Positions 11,180-23,765 of a DNA stretch of 64,000 bases are shown one piece after another. Each line of letters starts with the position of its first letter. The stretch's first letter is position 1. The translations under genes and the position numbers were made by a program. Source of the stretch: Paragordius varius (Eukaryota > Nematomorpha). The stretch spans positions 12,834,001-12,898,000 of the forward strand of contig OZ176050.1 in assembly GCA_964247055.1 (NCBI GenBank), given 5' to 3'. The notes beneath the pieces were generated by a model. The model had not been told where the DNA came from and searched no databases. It worked only from the letters and a program-made list of their open reading frames with translations.

Positions 11180-11642
11180 TTAATGTTTCATTCCAAATAA
11201 TATCATTAAATATGATAAACTACATATAACAACATTATATTTTTATATAATTATAATTTTCAGATGTGGGATCCAAAAGTCCCAAATTTCCCCTTAAAAA
11301 TGGCCTAATTCTCTTTAACACGATAATGACGAGATTAAGCGATAGGAATGAATATATGTCAAATTTGACATCAAAAAAGATTTTGTTCTAAATTGTCGCT
11401 ATAATTTATAACTAAGTCGGCTAAATTTGGTTAAATTTTTGAAAAATTTTTCACATAAATTTAAAAAACTATTCATCAAAACTTTAAGGAGATAGAAATG
11501 TATTAACGAATTATATAAAAGTGTTTTTATAATATTAAAAAACGTGGAGTATAAAAAATAACTGATAAAGTGTATATAATCTGTTAAGAAAATGCATTAG
11601 GATTATATGTTGATATTGGTTTTGGCCCTTACGAGTAATTTA

Positions 11643-13231
11643 TACTTGGATACAACACATTCATTATAGTCCTTCAATTCAAATTGGGGTAGTTAAATAC
11701 CCCAGGCCTGTTAAAAATTCTTAAAAAAATATAGAATAAATCGAAACCATGGTAAAATTCTGCACTTATATAACATTAATAAACCGAAATATATAAAAAA
11801 TTTATTCAAAAATACTTGATATTACTTATTTTACGCTAAAACCAAAGATAAAAGTTAGTCAAGGTGACATATGTGCAATGGTAAAAATGAAAAATAATAC
11901 AAAATAAAGCGCTTTTTTTATTTCTATCAATGTTGATGTAATTTAAATAAAAAATTAGCTTTAATTTTACCCTTAAAATCAAATGAAGAGGATTTGAAAA
12001 AATTTTATAAAATAAAAATGGCGTCGACGTAGTTTGACATGGAACAATTATTCCAAAACAAAATTTTATCTAGATATTTTGCCATATTTATGATTTTTCA
12101 AAGGCCTTTTTAACAGATTGGAGTATCAGATCATATTATAAACATCATCAAATCCATTTACTTCAATTCATCCTTAACCATAAAAACCCCACACGGCACA
12201 AGTAATTGGATACGAATAAAACAATGGTTTACGACAAGGATGCGTCCTTTCACCGACTCTTTTTAACGTTTGCATAGAAAGTGTATTAAGATATATAGAT
12301 AAAGCTAATGGCATAAGCATCGCCGGCAATATTATATCATCACTTCACTATGCTGACGATACTATACTGCTGTCAAATTCAGTGGACAACCTAAAAAAAC
12401 TCTTAACAGAATTTTCAACTGAATGTCAAAAATTCGGACTGACGATCAACTAAAAAAAACTAAAATTATGAATATAAACACTCAGGATCTTTACAACAAC
12501 TTATCTTTTGACAACCAAAAAATCGAAGTAGTTTCCCAATACACTTATTTAGGCAGTCTTATAAATACGACTAACAACAGCACCCCCGACATCAGAAGAA
12601 GAATAGGAATTGCTAAATCAAAAATGATAAAATACAATAAACTATGGTCGTCACACGACATCAAACTCAAAACAAAAATCCGATACTTAAATCCCTAATA
12701 TTCCCTAGCATGTTATACGCGTCAGAAAGTTGGACAATAAAAAATGATGACGAAAAATACATTAACGACTTCGAAATGTGGTGCTGGCGGAAGATACTAC
12801 AAATCACATGGAAAGACAAAATAAAGAACACCGTAATCCTTGACAAAATAAATCCCGAGATACACCTGATCGGCATGTGCCTCAAAATGATATTGTCATA
12901 CTTTGGTCACATTACCAGTGCTAGACTTGGAATTCCAATTAATGACAGGCAAGGTCGAAGGATTCAGGAAACGTGGACGCTGCAAGATGCGCTGGATAGA
13001 AAACCCAACTAAAGAAACCAATCTTTCTTTACAACAGCTAACAGCACTCGCTTACAATCGAATAAACTGGAGAAAATATACCTTCGAAAAAGCAATTAGA
13101 TAACGATCTTTGCCATAATAATAATATAATTTTTTTATAGAAGCATAAATTTAAATGGGTCCGTTTCCTTCAGTAGTTTTTTAAAAATCCTAACTCAAAT
13201 TTAGTCTGTACCCCAATTTGAATCGAAGTGT
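11643..13231 (+). repeat. TTAA-flanked MITE, copy C, split by a LINE
   Basis: The left part (about 11643-12103) and right part (about 13127-13231) together match one full MITE in the same orientation as copy A. The right end, GAATCGAAGTG, is followed by TTAA; the left flank is degenerate (TTTATACTTGG). The break falls in the AT-rich stretch before GAAGCATAAATTTAAATGGG, where the LINE has inserted. Confidence 0.85.
12104..13126 (+). mobile_element. Non-LTR retrotransposon (LINE), 5'-truncated, frameshifted
   Basis: The remnant holds the C-terminal part of a reverse transcriptase in several frames. It includes a YADDTILL-type catalytic motif (near 12350-12375), then QYTYLGSLINTTNNSTPDIR, then SMLYASESWT and FEMWCWRKILQITWKDKI, which are typical of endonuclease/RT LINEs of the RTE/CR1-like group. 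The frame is broken at several points, for example between 12690 and 12720 and near 12960. It ends in an (ATA)n-type tail (13110-13126), as expected of a LINE 3' end. It sits inside MITE copy C and is therefore younger than it. Confidence 0.88.
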
Positions 13232-13235
13232 TAAG

Positions 13236-14223
13236 GAAGTTATTTACTTTGACGCAAGTGCTCTATTAAAATAGACAAAAATTACACGAATACAATTTTT
13301 TGGTGAAAAATTAAAATACATAAACTGCATTAAAAAGCAAAACAATATTTGAAAAGACGTGGGCTCCGAAACCATAATTTTTTGCTCTTCTAATATGGTC
13401 TTTTATTAGAATAAACGGAGCAATAATAAATTGATAATATGCTAAACCTTGATATAAAAAACAAATTTTTTAAAAAATGCATACTTATTAAAATTTGTTG
13501 AATCGTGCTTCAAACTATCTTGGCATGATAACGGTATCTAAACACTTTTTCATATACAATGATGCCACACTTTACCCTTATTTGCTTTCTAATTTTGGAT
13601 AATTTTTTAAAAAAACCTAATTGCTCCTAATCGAAAAATCGCAAAATTAGTGCACATTATGCGAATTATGTCGGTAATATTGAAAACTAATTTAAAAGCA
13701 AATCATGGTTTTATGAAATTTTAATTTATAGAGGCGTGTTCCAAAAGTCTCAAAATTTTATACATCTATAAAAAATATACTAATCCTCATAACATTAATA
13801 TTTGTGCTTTAACCTACACAGTACACAAAATCAGGTGAAAAATATTGAGATATTATATATAATTCCCAATTTGTCAGTATTTTCATGACGTTTTTGGTTT
13901 AGGAAGCCTTCCGACATATAAGAATATTATATACGATTTCTGGGTATAACTCTATATCAAAAATATTTAACGAACATGGTAATATTTTTTGCTAAAAATT
14001 GGACTTCCCACCAAAATATTTTAATATTATATCAACTAATTTAAAACAACAAATAAAATTATATTTGTGGACTCCTCACGGCGCAAACACTCTATATTAG
14101 GCTATTTTTCTTTAAATAAATGTGAATATGCCGACATAGTGCGTTAAATTTATCATTGCCACTATGACGATATAATATTAGGAAAAAATGCATTCTTTGC
14201 TATAAAATTTTATTTTATTAAAT
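13236..14223. other. Gene-less repeat-rich stretch
   Basis: No convincing gene. It contains diverged members of a dispersed repeat beginning near GACGTGGGCTCCGAAA (about 13354), which recurs near 11265, 32136 and 37105. AT-rich filler follows. Confidence 0.5.
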
Positions 14224-14225
14224 TA

Positions 14226-17200
14226 CAGTATGCATTTTAATGTATGTTAAGTAATTTTATTGCCTGCCAAATAACATAAATGGTTTATCAAATGCGTAAA
14301 ATACTGACCCACGAAACGTAGTACACATATGAAAGAGGATTGACGTGAGAATTAACATAGGCTTTAATTTGATGGATATTTTGTAATGTTAAATTTTGAG
14401 AATATTATAGCAATTTATGTTAACATTTGTAATATTGTTGTTACGTATTTAGATGCGGAATTTATGGGTTTTTATCTTTGATAAATTAATAAATAGTAAA
14501 ATACGTATTGTAAGATTTTTTATGTGTCCTAAATTTAATAACATATATTTTTCAACATGCTATAGTTGTTATTACTAATAAAAAAAACAGGTAAATATAT
14601 ATATGTGAAAATTTAAGTAGATTTTAGATTTATGTCTTTTATGTTTTGCTTTGTTAATTATTAATAATTTTTAAGTATTTCAGACATTTTAATCAGGTAA
14701 AAATTGTGATTTTTAACAAATTTAAAAATTTAATTTTTTTTAGTTTTTTAGTTTGCATTGTTAATTGTAATTAATTAATTTTGGACATTTTAATTAATAA
14801 AGGTAAAAAATGAGGTTGTTTTTATATTTAGTAAAAATTTAATTTTTTCTTGTTTTTATATTTAATATTGTTAATTATAATTACTACATATTTGGAAATT
14901 TAAATAAATACAGGTGAAAATGGCGGTTTTTAACAAATTTTAAATGTAACATTTTTTGTATTTTGTATCATTGTTATTTAATTACTTACTAAATATTTTG
15001 GACATTTAAAAAAATGGTGTAAATTGCGGTTTTTAATAAATTAGTAAAATTTTATTTTTTGTTCAACCTTGCTAATTTATTTATCACTATATATTTGTGA
15101 TACATTGATATATACAGGTAAACATTACTATGACTTGCGGTTTTTTGATTTTTTAAAATATTTTATTGGTTTTACTTTGATAATTTATATAATTAATATA
15201 GTTAACATATCTGAGTAGGTAAAAAAGCATGTTACGGTTTTATGTTTGCCATTTTATTTTCCAAATCAACTATTTATATTTTAACAAACACCTTATGTCA
15301 CCAAAGATTGAAAATAAGATCAAGATATATAAAACATCTTTTAAAGTATCTGAATATCGCCAAATATAAATAAATTTATTTAAATATAAATGTATAATTA
15401 TACAAAATATTCATATTATGTTTGAAATTAACATTCTTCTTATTGATATTAATACAGGTAATTTGTTTATATAAATGATGTACGATGCGGTGTGCGTTCA
15501 TGATGATCATATAGATTGAAGAATAGTATAAGATGCAATAATTAAATGCAGATAATCCTGAAAATTTTAATCACCATCATTTTTTAGGTAGATTCTATCA
15601 ACTAAAATATAAGATAATTAATATATTACAAAATTGATACCTGGATTCTAGAAGTATTTTCAACATATTTATATATTGGGGGAAACATTCATAGTTTGAA
15701 AGGGAACTCAAAAGGTTGACTTGGCTTTTTAACAACTAAATTTGCAAAAAAAATATTTTCTTCGTGATAAAAAATTAAATGATACTTTATGTTTTTTTTC
15801 GTTGTACCATCCTAAACTATAAATATGAAAAGGCTTATATGATTTCACCATACCAATGACGTCAAATAGAAAATAGAAACAAATAATTTTTTTCAAAAGC
15901 TTGGAGCACTCCAAAAACTAAGCAGGCAACACTAACATTGTTTGCTTTGGTGAAGAATAATTTTTTATATTTATAGTTTAGGATGGTAGAACGAAAAAAA
16001 ACATAAGTATCATTTTTGAATTTTTTATCATGAAGAAAATATTTTTTTGCAAATTTAGTTGTTAAAAAGCCAAGTCAACCTTTTGAGTTCCCTTTCAAAC
16101 TATGAATGTTTCCCCCAATATTTAAATATGTTGAAAATACTTCTAGAATCCAGGTATCAATTTTCTAATATATTAATTATCTTATATTTTAGTTGATAGA
16201 ATCTACCTAAAAAATGATGGTGATTAAAATTTTCAGGATTATCTGCATTTAATTATTGCATCTTATATTATTCTTCAATCTATATGATCATCATGAACGC
16301 ACACCGCATCGTACATCATTTATATAAACAAATTACCTGTATTAATATCAATAAGAAGAATGTTAATTTCAAAAATAATATGAATATTTTGTATAATTAT
16401 ACATTTATAATTTAAATAAATTTATTTATATTTGGCGATATTCAGATATTTTAAAAGATGTTTTATATATCTTGATCTTATTTTCAATCTTTGGTGACAT
16501 AAGGTGTTTGTTAAAATATAAATAGTTGATTTGGAAAATAAAATGGCAAACATAAACCGTAACATGCATTTTTACCTACTCAGATATGTTAACTATATTA
16601 ATTATATAAATTATCAAAGTAAAACCAATAAAATATTTTAAAAAATCAAAAAACCGCAAGTCATAGTAATTTTTACCTGTATATATCAATGTATCACAAA
16701 TATATAGTGATAAATAAATTAGCAAGGTTGAACAAAAAATAAAATTTTACTAATTTATTAAAAACCGCAATTTACACCATTTTTTTAAATGTCCAAAATA
16801 TTTAGTAAGTAATTAAATAACAATGATACAAAATACAAAAAATGTTACATTTAAAATTTGTTAAAAACCGCCATTTTCACCTGTATTTATTTAAATTTCC
16901 AAATATGTAGTAATTATAATTAACAATAAATAAAAAAACAAGAAAAAATTAAATTTTTACTAAATATAAAAACAACCTCATTTTTTACCTTTATTAATTA
17001 AAATGTCCAAAATTAATTAATTACAATTAACAATGAAAATCCTATAGAACAAAAAAATTAAATTTTTACTAAATTTGTTAAAAACCGCAATTTTTACCTG
17101 TAATTATTAAAATGTCCAAAATATGTAGTAGTTAATTACAATTAACAATGCAAAACCTAAAAAAACAAAAAAACTAAATTTTTACTAAATTTGTTAAAAA

Positions 17201-18289
17201 CCCAATTTTTACCTGTAATTATTAAAATGTCCAAAATATGTAGTAGTTAATTACAATTAACCATGCAAAACCTAAAAAAACAAAAAAAAACTAAATTTTT
17301 ACTAAATTTCTTAAAAACCGCAATTTTTACCTGTAATTATTAAAATGTCCAAAATATGTAGTAGTTAATTACAATTAACCATGCAAAACCTAAAAAAACA
17401 AAAAAAAACTAAATTTTTACTAAATTTCTTAAAAACCGCAATTTTTACCTGTAATTATTAAAATGTCCAAAATATGTAGTAGTTAATTACAATTAACCAT
17501 GCAAAACCTAAAAAAACAAAAAAAAACTAAATTTTTACTAAATTTCTTAAAAACCGCAATTTTTTCCTGTAATTATTAAAATGTCCAAAATGTAGTAGTT
17601 AGTTACAATTAACAATGCAAAACCTAAAAAAACAAAAAAAACTAAATTTTTACTAAATTTGTTAAAAACCGCAATTTTTACCTGTAATTAAATGTCCAAA
17701 ATATGTAGTAGTTAATTACAATAAACAATGCAAAACCTAAAAAAACAAAACTAAATTTTTACTAAATTTGTTAAAAACCGCAATTTTTACCTGATTAAAA
17801 TGTCTGAAATACTTAAAAATTATTAATAATTAACAATGCAAAACATAAAAGACAAAAATCTAAAATCTACTTAAATTTTTACAAATACATATTTACCTGT
17901 TTTTTTTTATTAGTAATAACAACTAAATAAAATTATAATACCAATATTAATTAATACAGGTATTTAGCATGTTGAAAAATATATATTATTAAATTTAGGA
18001 AACATAAAAAATCTTAAAATACGTATTTTACTATTTAATTAAAGATAAAAACCCATAAAATTCCGCATCTAAATACGTAACAATATTACGAATGTTAACA
18101 TAAATTATAATATTCTCAAAATTTAACATTACAAAATATCCATCAAATTAAAGCCTATGTTAATTCTCACGTCAATCCTCTTTCATATGTGTACTACGTT
18201 TCGTGGGTCAGTATTTTACGCATTTGATAAACCATTTATGTTATTTGGCAGGCAATAAAATTACTTAACATACATTAAAATGCATATTG
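14226..18289. repeat. 4.06-kb palindromic foldback element
   Basis: Two near-identical inverted arms, 14226 to about 15829 and about 15968 to 18289, surround a loop of about 140 nt. It is bounded by TA on both sides. The termini are CAGTATGCATTTTAATG (left) and the complement with CAATATGC (right). Neither arm nor loop encodes a transposase. Both arms are built of diverged units of about 115 bp, seven or so on the left and about twelve on the right, which makes the right arm about 0.7 kb longer. The terminus matches the short CAGTATGC MITEs in this window, so it looks like a giant foldback relative of a Tc1/mariner-type family. Alternatives are a P/Galileo-like foldback or an inverted duplication of satellite. 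Confidence 0.9.
17080..17795 (-). repeat. Tandem array of ~117-bp units in the right arm
   Basis: Six to seven nearly identical units in tandem, each containing AAAACCGCAATTTTTACCTG, then AAAATGTCCAAAATATGTAG and CAAAACCTAAAAAAACAAA. Units at about 17316, 17434 and 17552 differ by only a few bases, which points to recent expansion by unequal exchange or slippage. The left arm has only single diverged versions of the unit (14690-15480). Confidence 0.9.
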
Positions 18290-18291
18290 TA

Positions 18292-19444
18292 AGTTGGAAA
18301 ATAAATAAAGATATTAAAAACAGACATATATCTCATGAAATACATATATTCTAATAAAAAAAATGTAGCATGATTTTTATGGTACTTTTGATTCTAACCC
18401 CTACGAGTGATTTAAGAAAATTATTTCTTTTTTCTGTCACTTGCCCCATATCAAAAAATTTCAGAATTTTTGCCCTTATGTAAAAAATTTTTTGGTGGAA
18501 GCTAAATCCTTCATTTCAAAAAACATAAATATTTTATACTATATTTACAAAGTAAAACAATATTTTTAAAAAATTTCAATTTTTTGATCGAAGTTCCGGA
18601 ATTCTCAAATGTTTTTGGCCCATCCAAAACATGGTAATGCTTTAAAATAAACGCAAACGCCGAGAGTTCAAACAATATTTTTGAAAAATAAAATTTTGTG
18701 GAAAAATTTATTTTTTACTAACCTTTGAAAAACCGTATTTTATGGTATATCGGAGATAGTAAAAAAGGTATCAAAAGGTAAGAAATTATAAAAAAGCTTC
18801 CTATAATATTCAATTATATTTATTATTTCTGTTAGGCCTTAATCGTCCAACTAAGTGTGATTTTTTACATTTTTTTTGTATTTAACTAAAACTTGAAGAA
18901 CAAATCCTTAACGAAATTTGATTAATGTAAAATATAAATAGGTTTTATGTTTAAGGACACAAAAAATTACATAAAAAAGAGGATTTTTTGTTATATCAAT
19001 CACAATTAATTTATTGAGATATCATATAATAATATCATATTTAAATCACATTATCAATATCTGTTTATATATTTATATATATTCTATTTTAAAAGAGATG
19101 TGTATGTTTAAGATTATTTCGCAATAATTTTGAATTATGTGTTGGATACTTATATAGATGAATCTTTATGAATCTAAAAATGTGTTTAAAATAATTTGTG
19201 TATAGAGATATTTATAATTTAATGTTTTCTATAGTAAAAATGCCCAAACTTTCTAAATAAATTATAATCATTATAAAATTACCACCAAATTTAAAGTAAT
19301 AATTGTTGTTGACAATATCTTGCATGAAAAAATTTATTTAATTTATATATATACCATTTTTTGGAAAAATACTTTTTGCACCCATGATAAAATTGTTGTG
19401 TTTTTAAAACTTTTTAGCAATAATAGCACGTAATATATAAATAA
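18292..19444. other. Gene-less AT-rich stretch
   Basis: No open frame or splice-bounded exon that I can support. It includes a diverged dispersed-repeat copy near 18590-18660 (GGAATTCTCAAATG...AAATAAACGCAAACGC). The part next to 19445 is probably the 3' UTR of the transporter gene. Confidence 0.4.
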
Positions 19445-20605
19445 TCATATTTTCCCATTATTATTGTTAGTATTATGCAATCTTTTTAATTCTGCAGCAT
19501 TATATAAACTATATTCCCTTTCTTCATCATCATCGTTTTTATAAGTTCCTCGCCCCAAACCAGATAAATCCGTTGTTTCGTCTTCAAGACTATCATTTTT
19601 AACAAGTAACACCTTTTCATGCCCATTTTTACCACCATGAGCATTAAAAAATGCATCAGAATTCTTGGAATGATGTACATTGCCACCAGCACCAGTAGTA
19701 GGTTTCTTTTGTTCATACATGTATATGGCAGCAAATAAGAGAGCTAAGGAAGCCACGTAATATCCATCAAGGGTAAATCGATCAGGGAACATGAACCAAC
19801 TTACTATGGCCGTCCCCATATTCCCAAGACTGGCGCAATAAATTTTAACGATGTTATCCAAATTTTTGACAATCACAGCCACAGCTAAGCCACCCAACGC
19901 ACCAAGGGCCAGCGTCCAAAACAGGAGTGTTAAGATTGAACCAGTTCCCACCAAGGCCTGGGGTGATATTTGGAGGCGAAACATGTTTGATACAGCATCT
20001 ATTGAAAAAAAATAGTTAACAAGCTGATATTGTAAAAAGAGGATGGTATATACATAAAAATAATAATTGAAACATTAGATGATTCATCTGTTTTTGGCTT
20101 CATGAAGTATTTTAGTGAAAAATTATCATTGAATTTCTTGCAATGACATTTATAGGGAGAAAAGCACACAAAAAACTAATTAACGTTGTAAATATTATGC
20201 ATATTTAATTGGGGAAAAAAACCTATTTTTCCATAAATGTTAAGATGGAAAAATTTTCCGTTTTTTTGGACAAAATAATTTTTACGCATTTATGTGCAAT
20301 CAAATAAGGATATGAAGAATTAACAACTATTTAATGTAGTAACGCGCGTTAAAGAGTGTTAATGTATTTGTATCATATATATGACTGTTAAGAAATATAA
20401 ACATAATATAAAAGCATAAAATAATGTACTAGGTTGAAAAGAGCAAAGGATGACACTAAGGACAAAGCTAAATGCATACATTTGGACTTGTTGTTCCATG
20501 AATGATCGTTTATCATTTTTAAACAGGTACTATAGTAAAATAGGATAAAATTATGTTAACCGAAATGCATCTTATTTAAAGGTAAATTTTTTTTGAGATT
20601 ATTCT

Positions 20606-20636
<31 letters not shown>

Positions 20637-23614
20637 TAAAAATAGTATGAGATAATAATTATTTAAAAATATAAATCCGTAAATTATTAAATTAAAAATA
20701 AACAAAAATTAAGGTTTCGAATTCGAATTAAAGTAAAATAACAAGCAAGAAACCGGTGAGTAAACTCTAATAACATTTTTTACTATATCACCTTATTAAA
20801 TCCCACACTTGCATAAATCAAAACTTACGTTTCACTTTTAACCCTTATAAAAAAGTAATTCAATATTTATCTACGCAATTTTCATCATCACTGTAAGCCC
20901 TGGGCAGACAAGTTTTAAAGCCTTCAAAAGTCCAGATACATTTTAAGTCCTTACCCTTAAAACAAGGAAAAAAGAGACTTTAAACTGTATATTTTATGTA
21001 CGAAACATTTTTTGTCAAAACTAATATTTTTAATATCCCCTCCTCGGTTAAACAAATTTTTTCCTTCTTTTTGATTAAAATACAATTTTTTTTTCTATCA
21101 AACTTCGGTGATGATTGAGGCAGTAACCGACATAGATGCAGAAATAAGTGATAAAATAAATGCAGTCATAGAAAGTCCCTTCTTGGGTTTTGACTGTTCT
21201 TTCAAATTTTCATTTTGCGTTTTTTCATCAGTCTCAGACCTCTTTTCAACGTTGACCGTTAGAGTTTCAGGCAAATTATTATTGCCATTTTCATAATCTT
21301 CCTCATGCATGGGAGGATTAAAGCTTGGAGGCATAGGGGATATGTAGTGTTTTTGATCGATATCACGACGCTTACGTTGGTTCTCCTATAAACATAAAAA
21401 ATTAATTGATTAATTTAAAAAAAAATTATTAAAAATTATTATTATTAAGTATATAAATATATCTTAATCAAACATTTTATCCATTTTATAATGGTTATTT
21501 AAACATTAATAGCGTATACTGTATTATTTACAATTAAAAAATTCTTTTTGCACTTTTATTAAAAATTAAAATATAGTTATTCAACTATCATTATTAAAGG
21601 AGCAAGAAACCTGTATATGGTTTAATAATCCAAAAAACTCATCAAATAATGCACATAATCAAAAATTATTGTTAATAATCAGAATTATAACCATAATTAA
21701 TATTATTTATGATGAGAAAAAATATATTTCGCAAAAATAAAAAAAAATTGCTCGCTTTTTAATGTGAACTAAACTGTCAACGCAGGCACAAAATATATTA
21801 TAAATTTACAATATTTTCGGGAGCATTAAATGCTTGAAGAGGTGGCAGTTTAATGTCTTTGTCCGTTATTATTTGAGAGACGCCATCGGGATTACTCAAT
21901 TGTGGCACTGATGAAGGTATTGCAGAAATATTATCTATATTATCATCATGAATAGAAGAAATTTCAATGATTGCAGTTAATATAAAAAAATATAACATTA
22001 TATAATTTGCTGGTTTTTGTATTCCCCCTCGCCCAAATAAATAACTTTAATATTATAGAATGACATTTTTAAGTTTCTACTTAAACAAAAAGAAAAATAT
22101 TGTTAACAAAAAATATTAAAACACTCTGGCCATATTTAATTGCGAGCACTTTAGTTAATAAAAAAAAATTTGACGTTTATCATAAACAGTAATCAACATA
22201 ATTAATAAATTCACAACTAAATTATCAAAAATAAGGATGTTAGGTATATTATGAATAGTTAAACTTATAAGTACTGTGTGAATTTAGAAATTACTTATGG
22301 TAAAAACAGTAAATTACTACCCTATACTTGATTAAATAATTAACATTAAAAACAATATAACTTTAACTTTAACGATCAAAATACCATAGATATATATTTG
22401 CCAAAAATCTATCGAAAAATCATCACATTTTACTAAAAGATTCCATCAGTTTTTTCAATATGCAAAAAAACTACCTTTATAACCACTATTTGACGATAAT
22501 TTTGTTGAGACAGTCGGTTCACTGTTCATGAGTGTTAGGGTACACAGACTAGCTACTAAAAGACCAAGGGCAAACCATTGCATACGACTAATGAGTTTGT
22601 GGAATAAAAAGCGATAAACAATGGCCGTTAAAAAAACGCGAGATTGAATTAACATTAACCAAATGGGGGGTGTAGTGTAATTCAAAGCTGCCAAATACAC
22701 ATTATTATTCAGGGAATAAATGAGGGCTGGCAAAGCAAATGCAAAAGATAGGCGAAATCTGTGATGGCAAAAAAGTTATTATAACTTTAATTTTGTAATT
22801 TGATTAAAAAAAAAGATAAAACTTAAATTACAGGCCAACGTATAAAAAACTTTTTTTACATGAAAAAACAGTTTTATTTGTTAGCAATAAATAAGGTTTT
22901 TTGGTGAAATACAACCCTATAAAAAAATTTTTTTACATCATGCAAGACAATGTTAACTCAAAATGCAAATACTTCACAAAAATTTGCCCAGTTTAGATTT
23001 TAAAAGTTATAAATCAAATGGAATTCGATTGTACCCTTTTACGGCTAACCAAAATATGTGACAAGATAATCAACGTAAATGGTACCATAAAAATGGTTTT
23101 ACAAAAATTTCGATCTCTCTGATAACATATTGTTTTCTACTTAAATTTGAGTGATATGTTGAAAGATTATATAAATGTAAATTTAGGAATTCTGCAAAAT
23201 ATAAATAATTACAATTTTACAAGTTACCAATGTTTTAACAATGTAAAAAATTAAAAGGATTTCTTCAGAAAAATATGTATTATTAACATACCTGGATTTG
23301 CTACCATGTTTATGAGTGATGTATATATAAATCACAGCTGAAAAGAGAAGTTTTATCGCTTCAATCCATGCCACAATTTGGGTTTGAGGTATTGGATAAA
23401 GTCCTTGATTATAATATCTTATATATTAGCATTCTATAGCTTACTTAATAGAATATGTAAAAATTTGTTTGGCCACATCCAAAACAATAAAAATAATACA
23501 GTATTGAGCAGCATGTAATAAGGAAAGCTTTTTACGGGCTAATTTATCCGTACTCCGTTCGGTTTCGTTATCATCTATGAGTGGTTTTTTGTCCTCATAA
23601 TCGGTTTTTATCAT
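19445..23614 (-). CDS. Nucleotide-sugar transporter, SLC35A family
   Basis: Seven exons join in phase, in minus-strand order: 23614-23445, 23417-23292, 22758-22475, 21934-21810, 21385-21104, 20529-20457 and 19998-19445. They give 537 residues. The family would carry UDP-sugar or CMP-sialic acid into Golgi or ER. Hallmarks are PALIYSLNNNVYLAALNYT in exon 3, YLFKNDKRSFMEQQVQMYAF in exon 6, and ALGGLAVAVIVKNLDNIVKI in exon 7, with paired hydrophobic helices throughout. Exons 4-5 add an acidic hydrophilic loop of about 110 residues, and the acidic tail is long. The protein is therefore larger than the usual 320-420 residues. Intron 1 is only 27 nt (23418-23444). An upstream in-frame Met at 23701 is possible, but 23614 starts a normal cytosolic N-terminus. 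The substrate cannot be told from sequence. Confidence 0.9.
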
Positions 23615-23765
23615 CTTAGAAATTGATATTTTGTAAAAACTTTTGAGCAACGTTTCATAAATTTTTCTCCCCAAAAAAAATTGCCAGTTGGTGCGGATCA
23701 AATATTACACCTCATTTTATCCATTGCACGTTTAAAACATGTGATTTCAAGAAATTATTAAAATC
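23615..23765. promoter_or_regulatory. Divergent promoter region between transporter and PNISR
   Basis: Only 151 bp separate the two opposed start codons (23614 on -, 23766 on +), so core promoters and 5' UTRs of both genes must lie here or overlap the coding region. I see no clear TATA box. The gap shrinks if the upstream Met at 23701 is used. Confidence 0.55.

Noticed and set aside
14226-18289. Palindrome as an assembly error
   Set aside because: Cannot be excluded, but arms differ by substitutions, have different lengths and sit between TA flanks with matching termini, which favours a real element.
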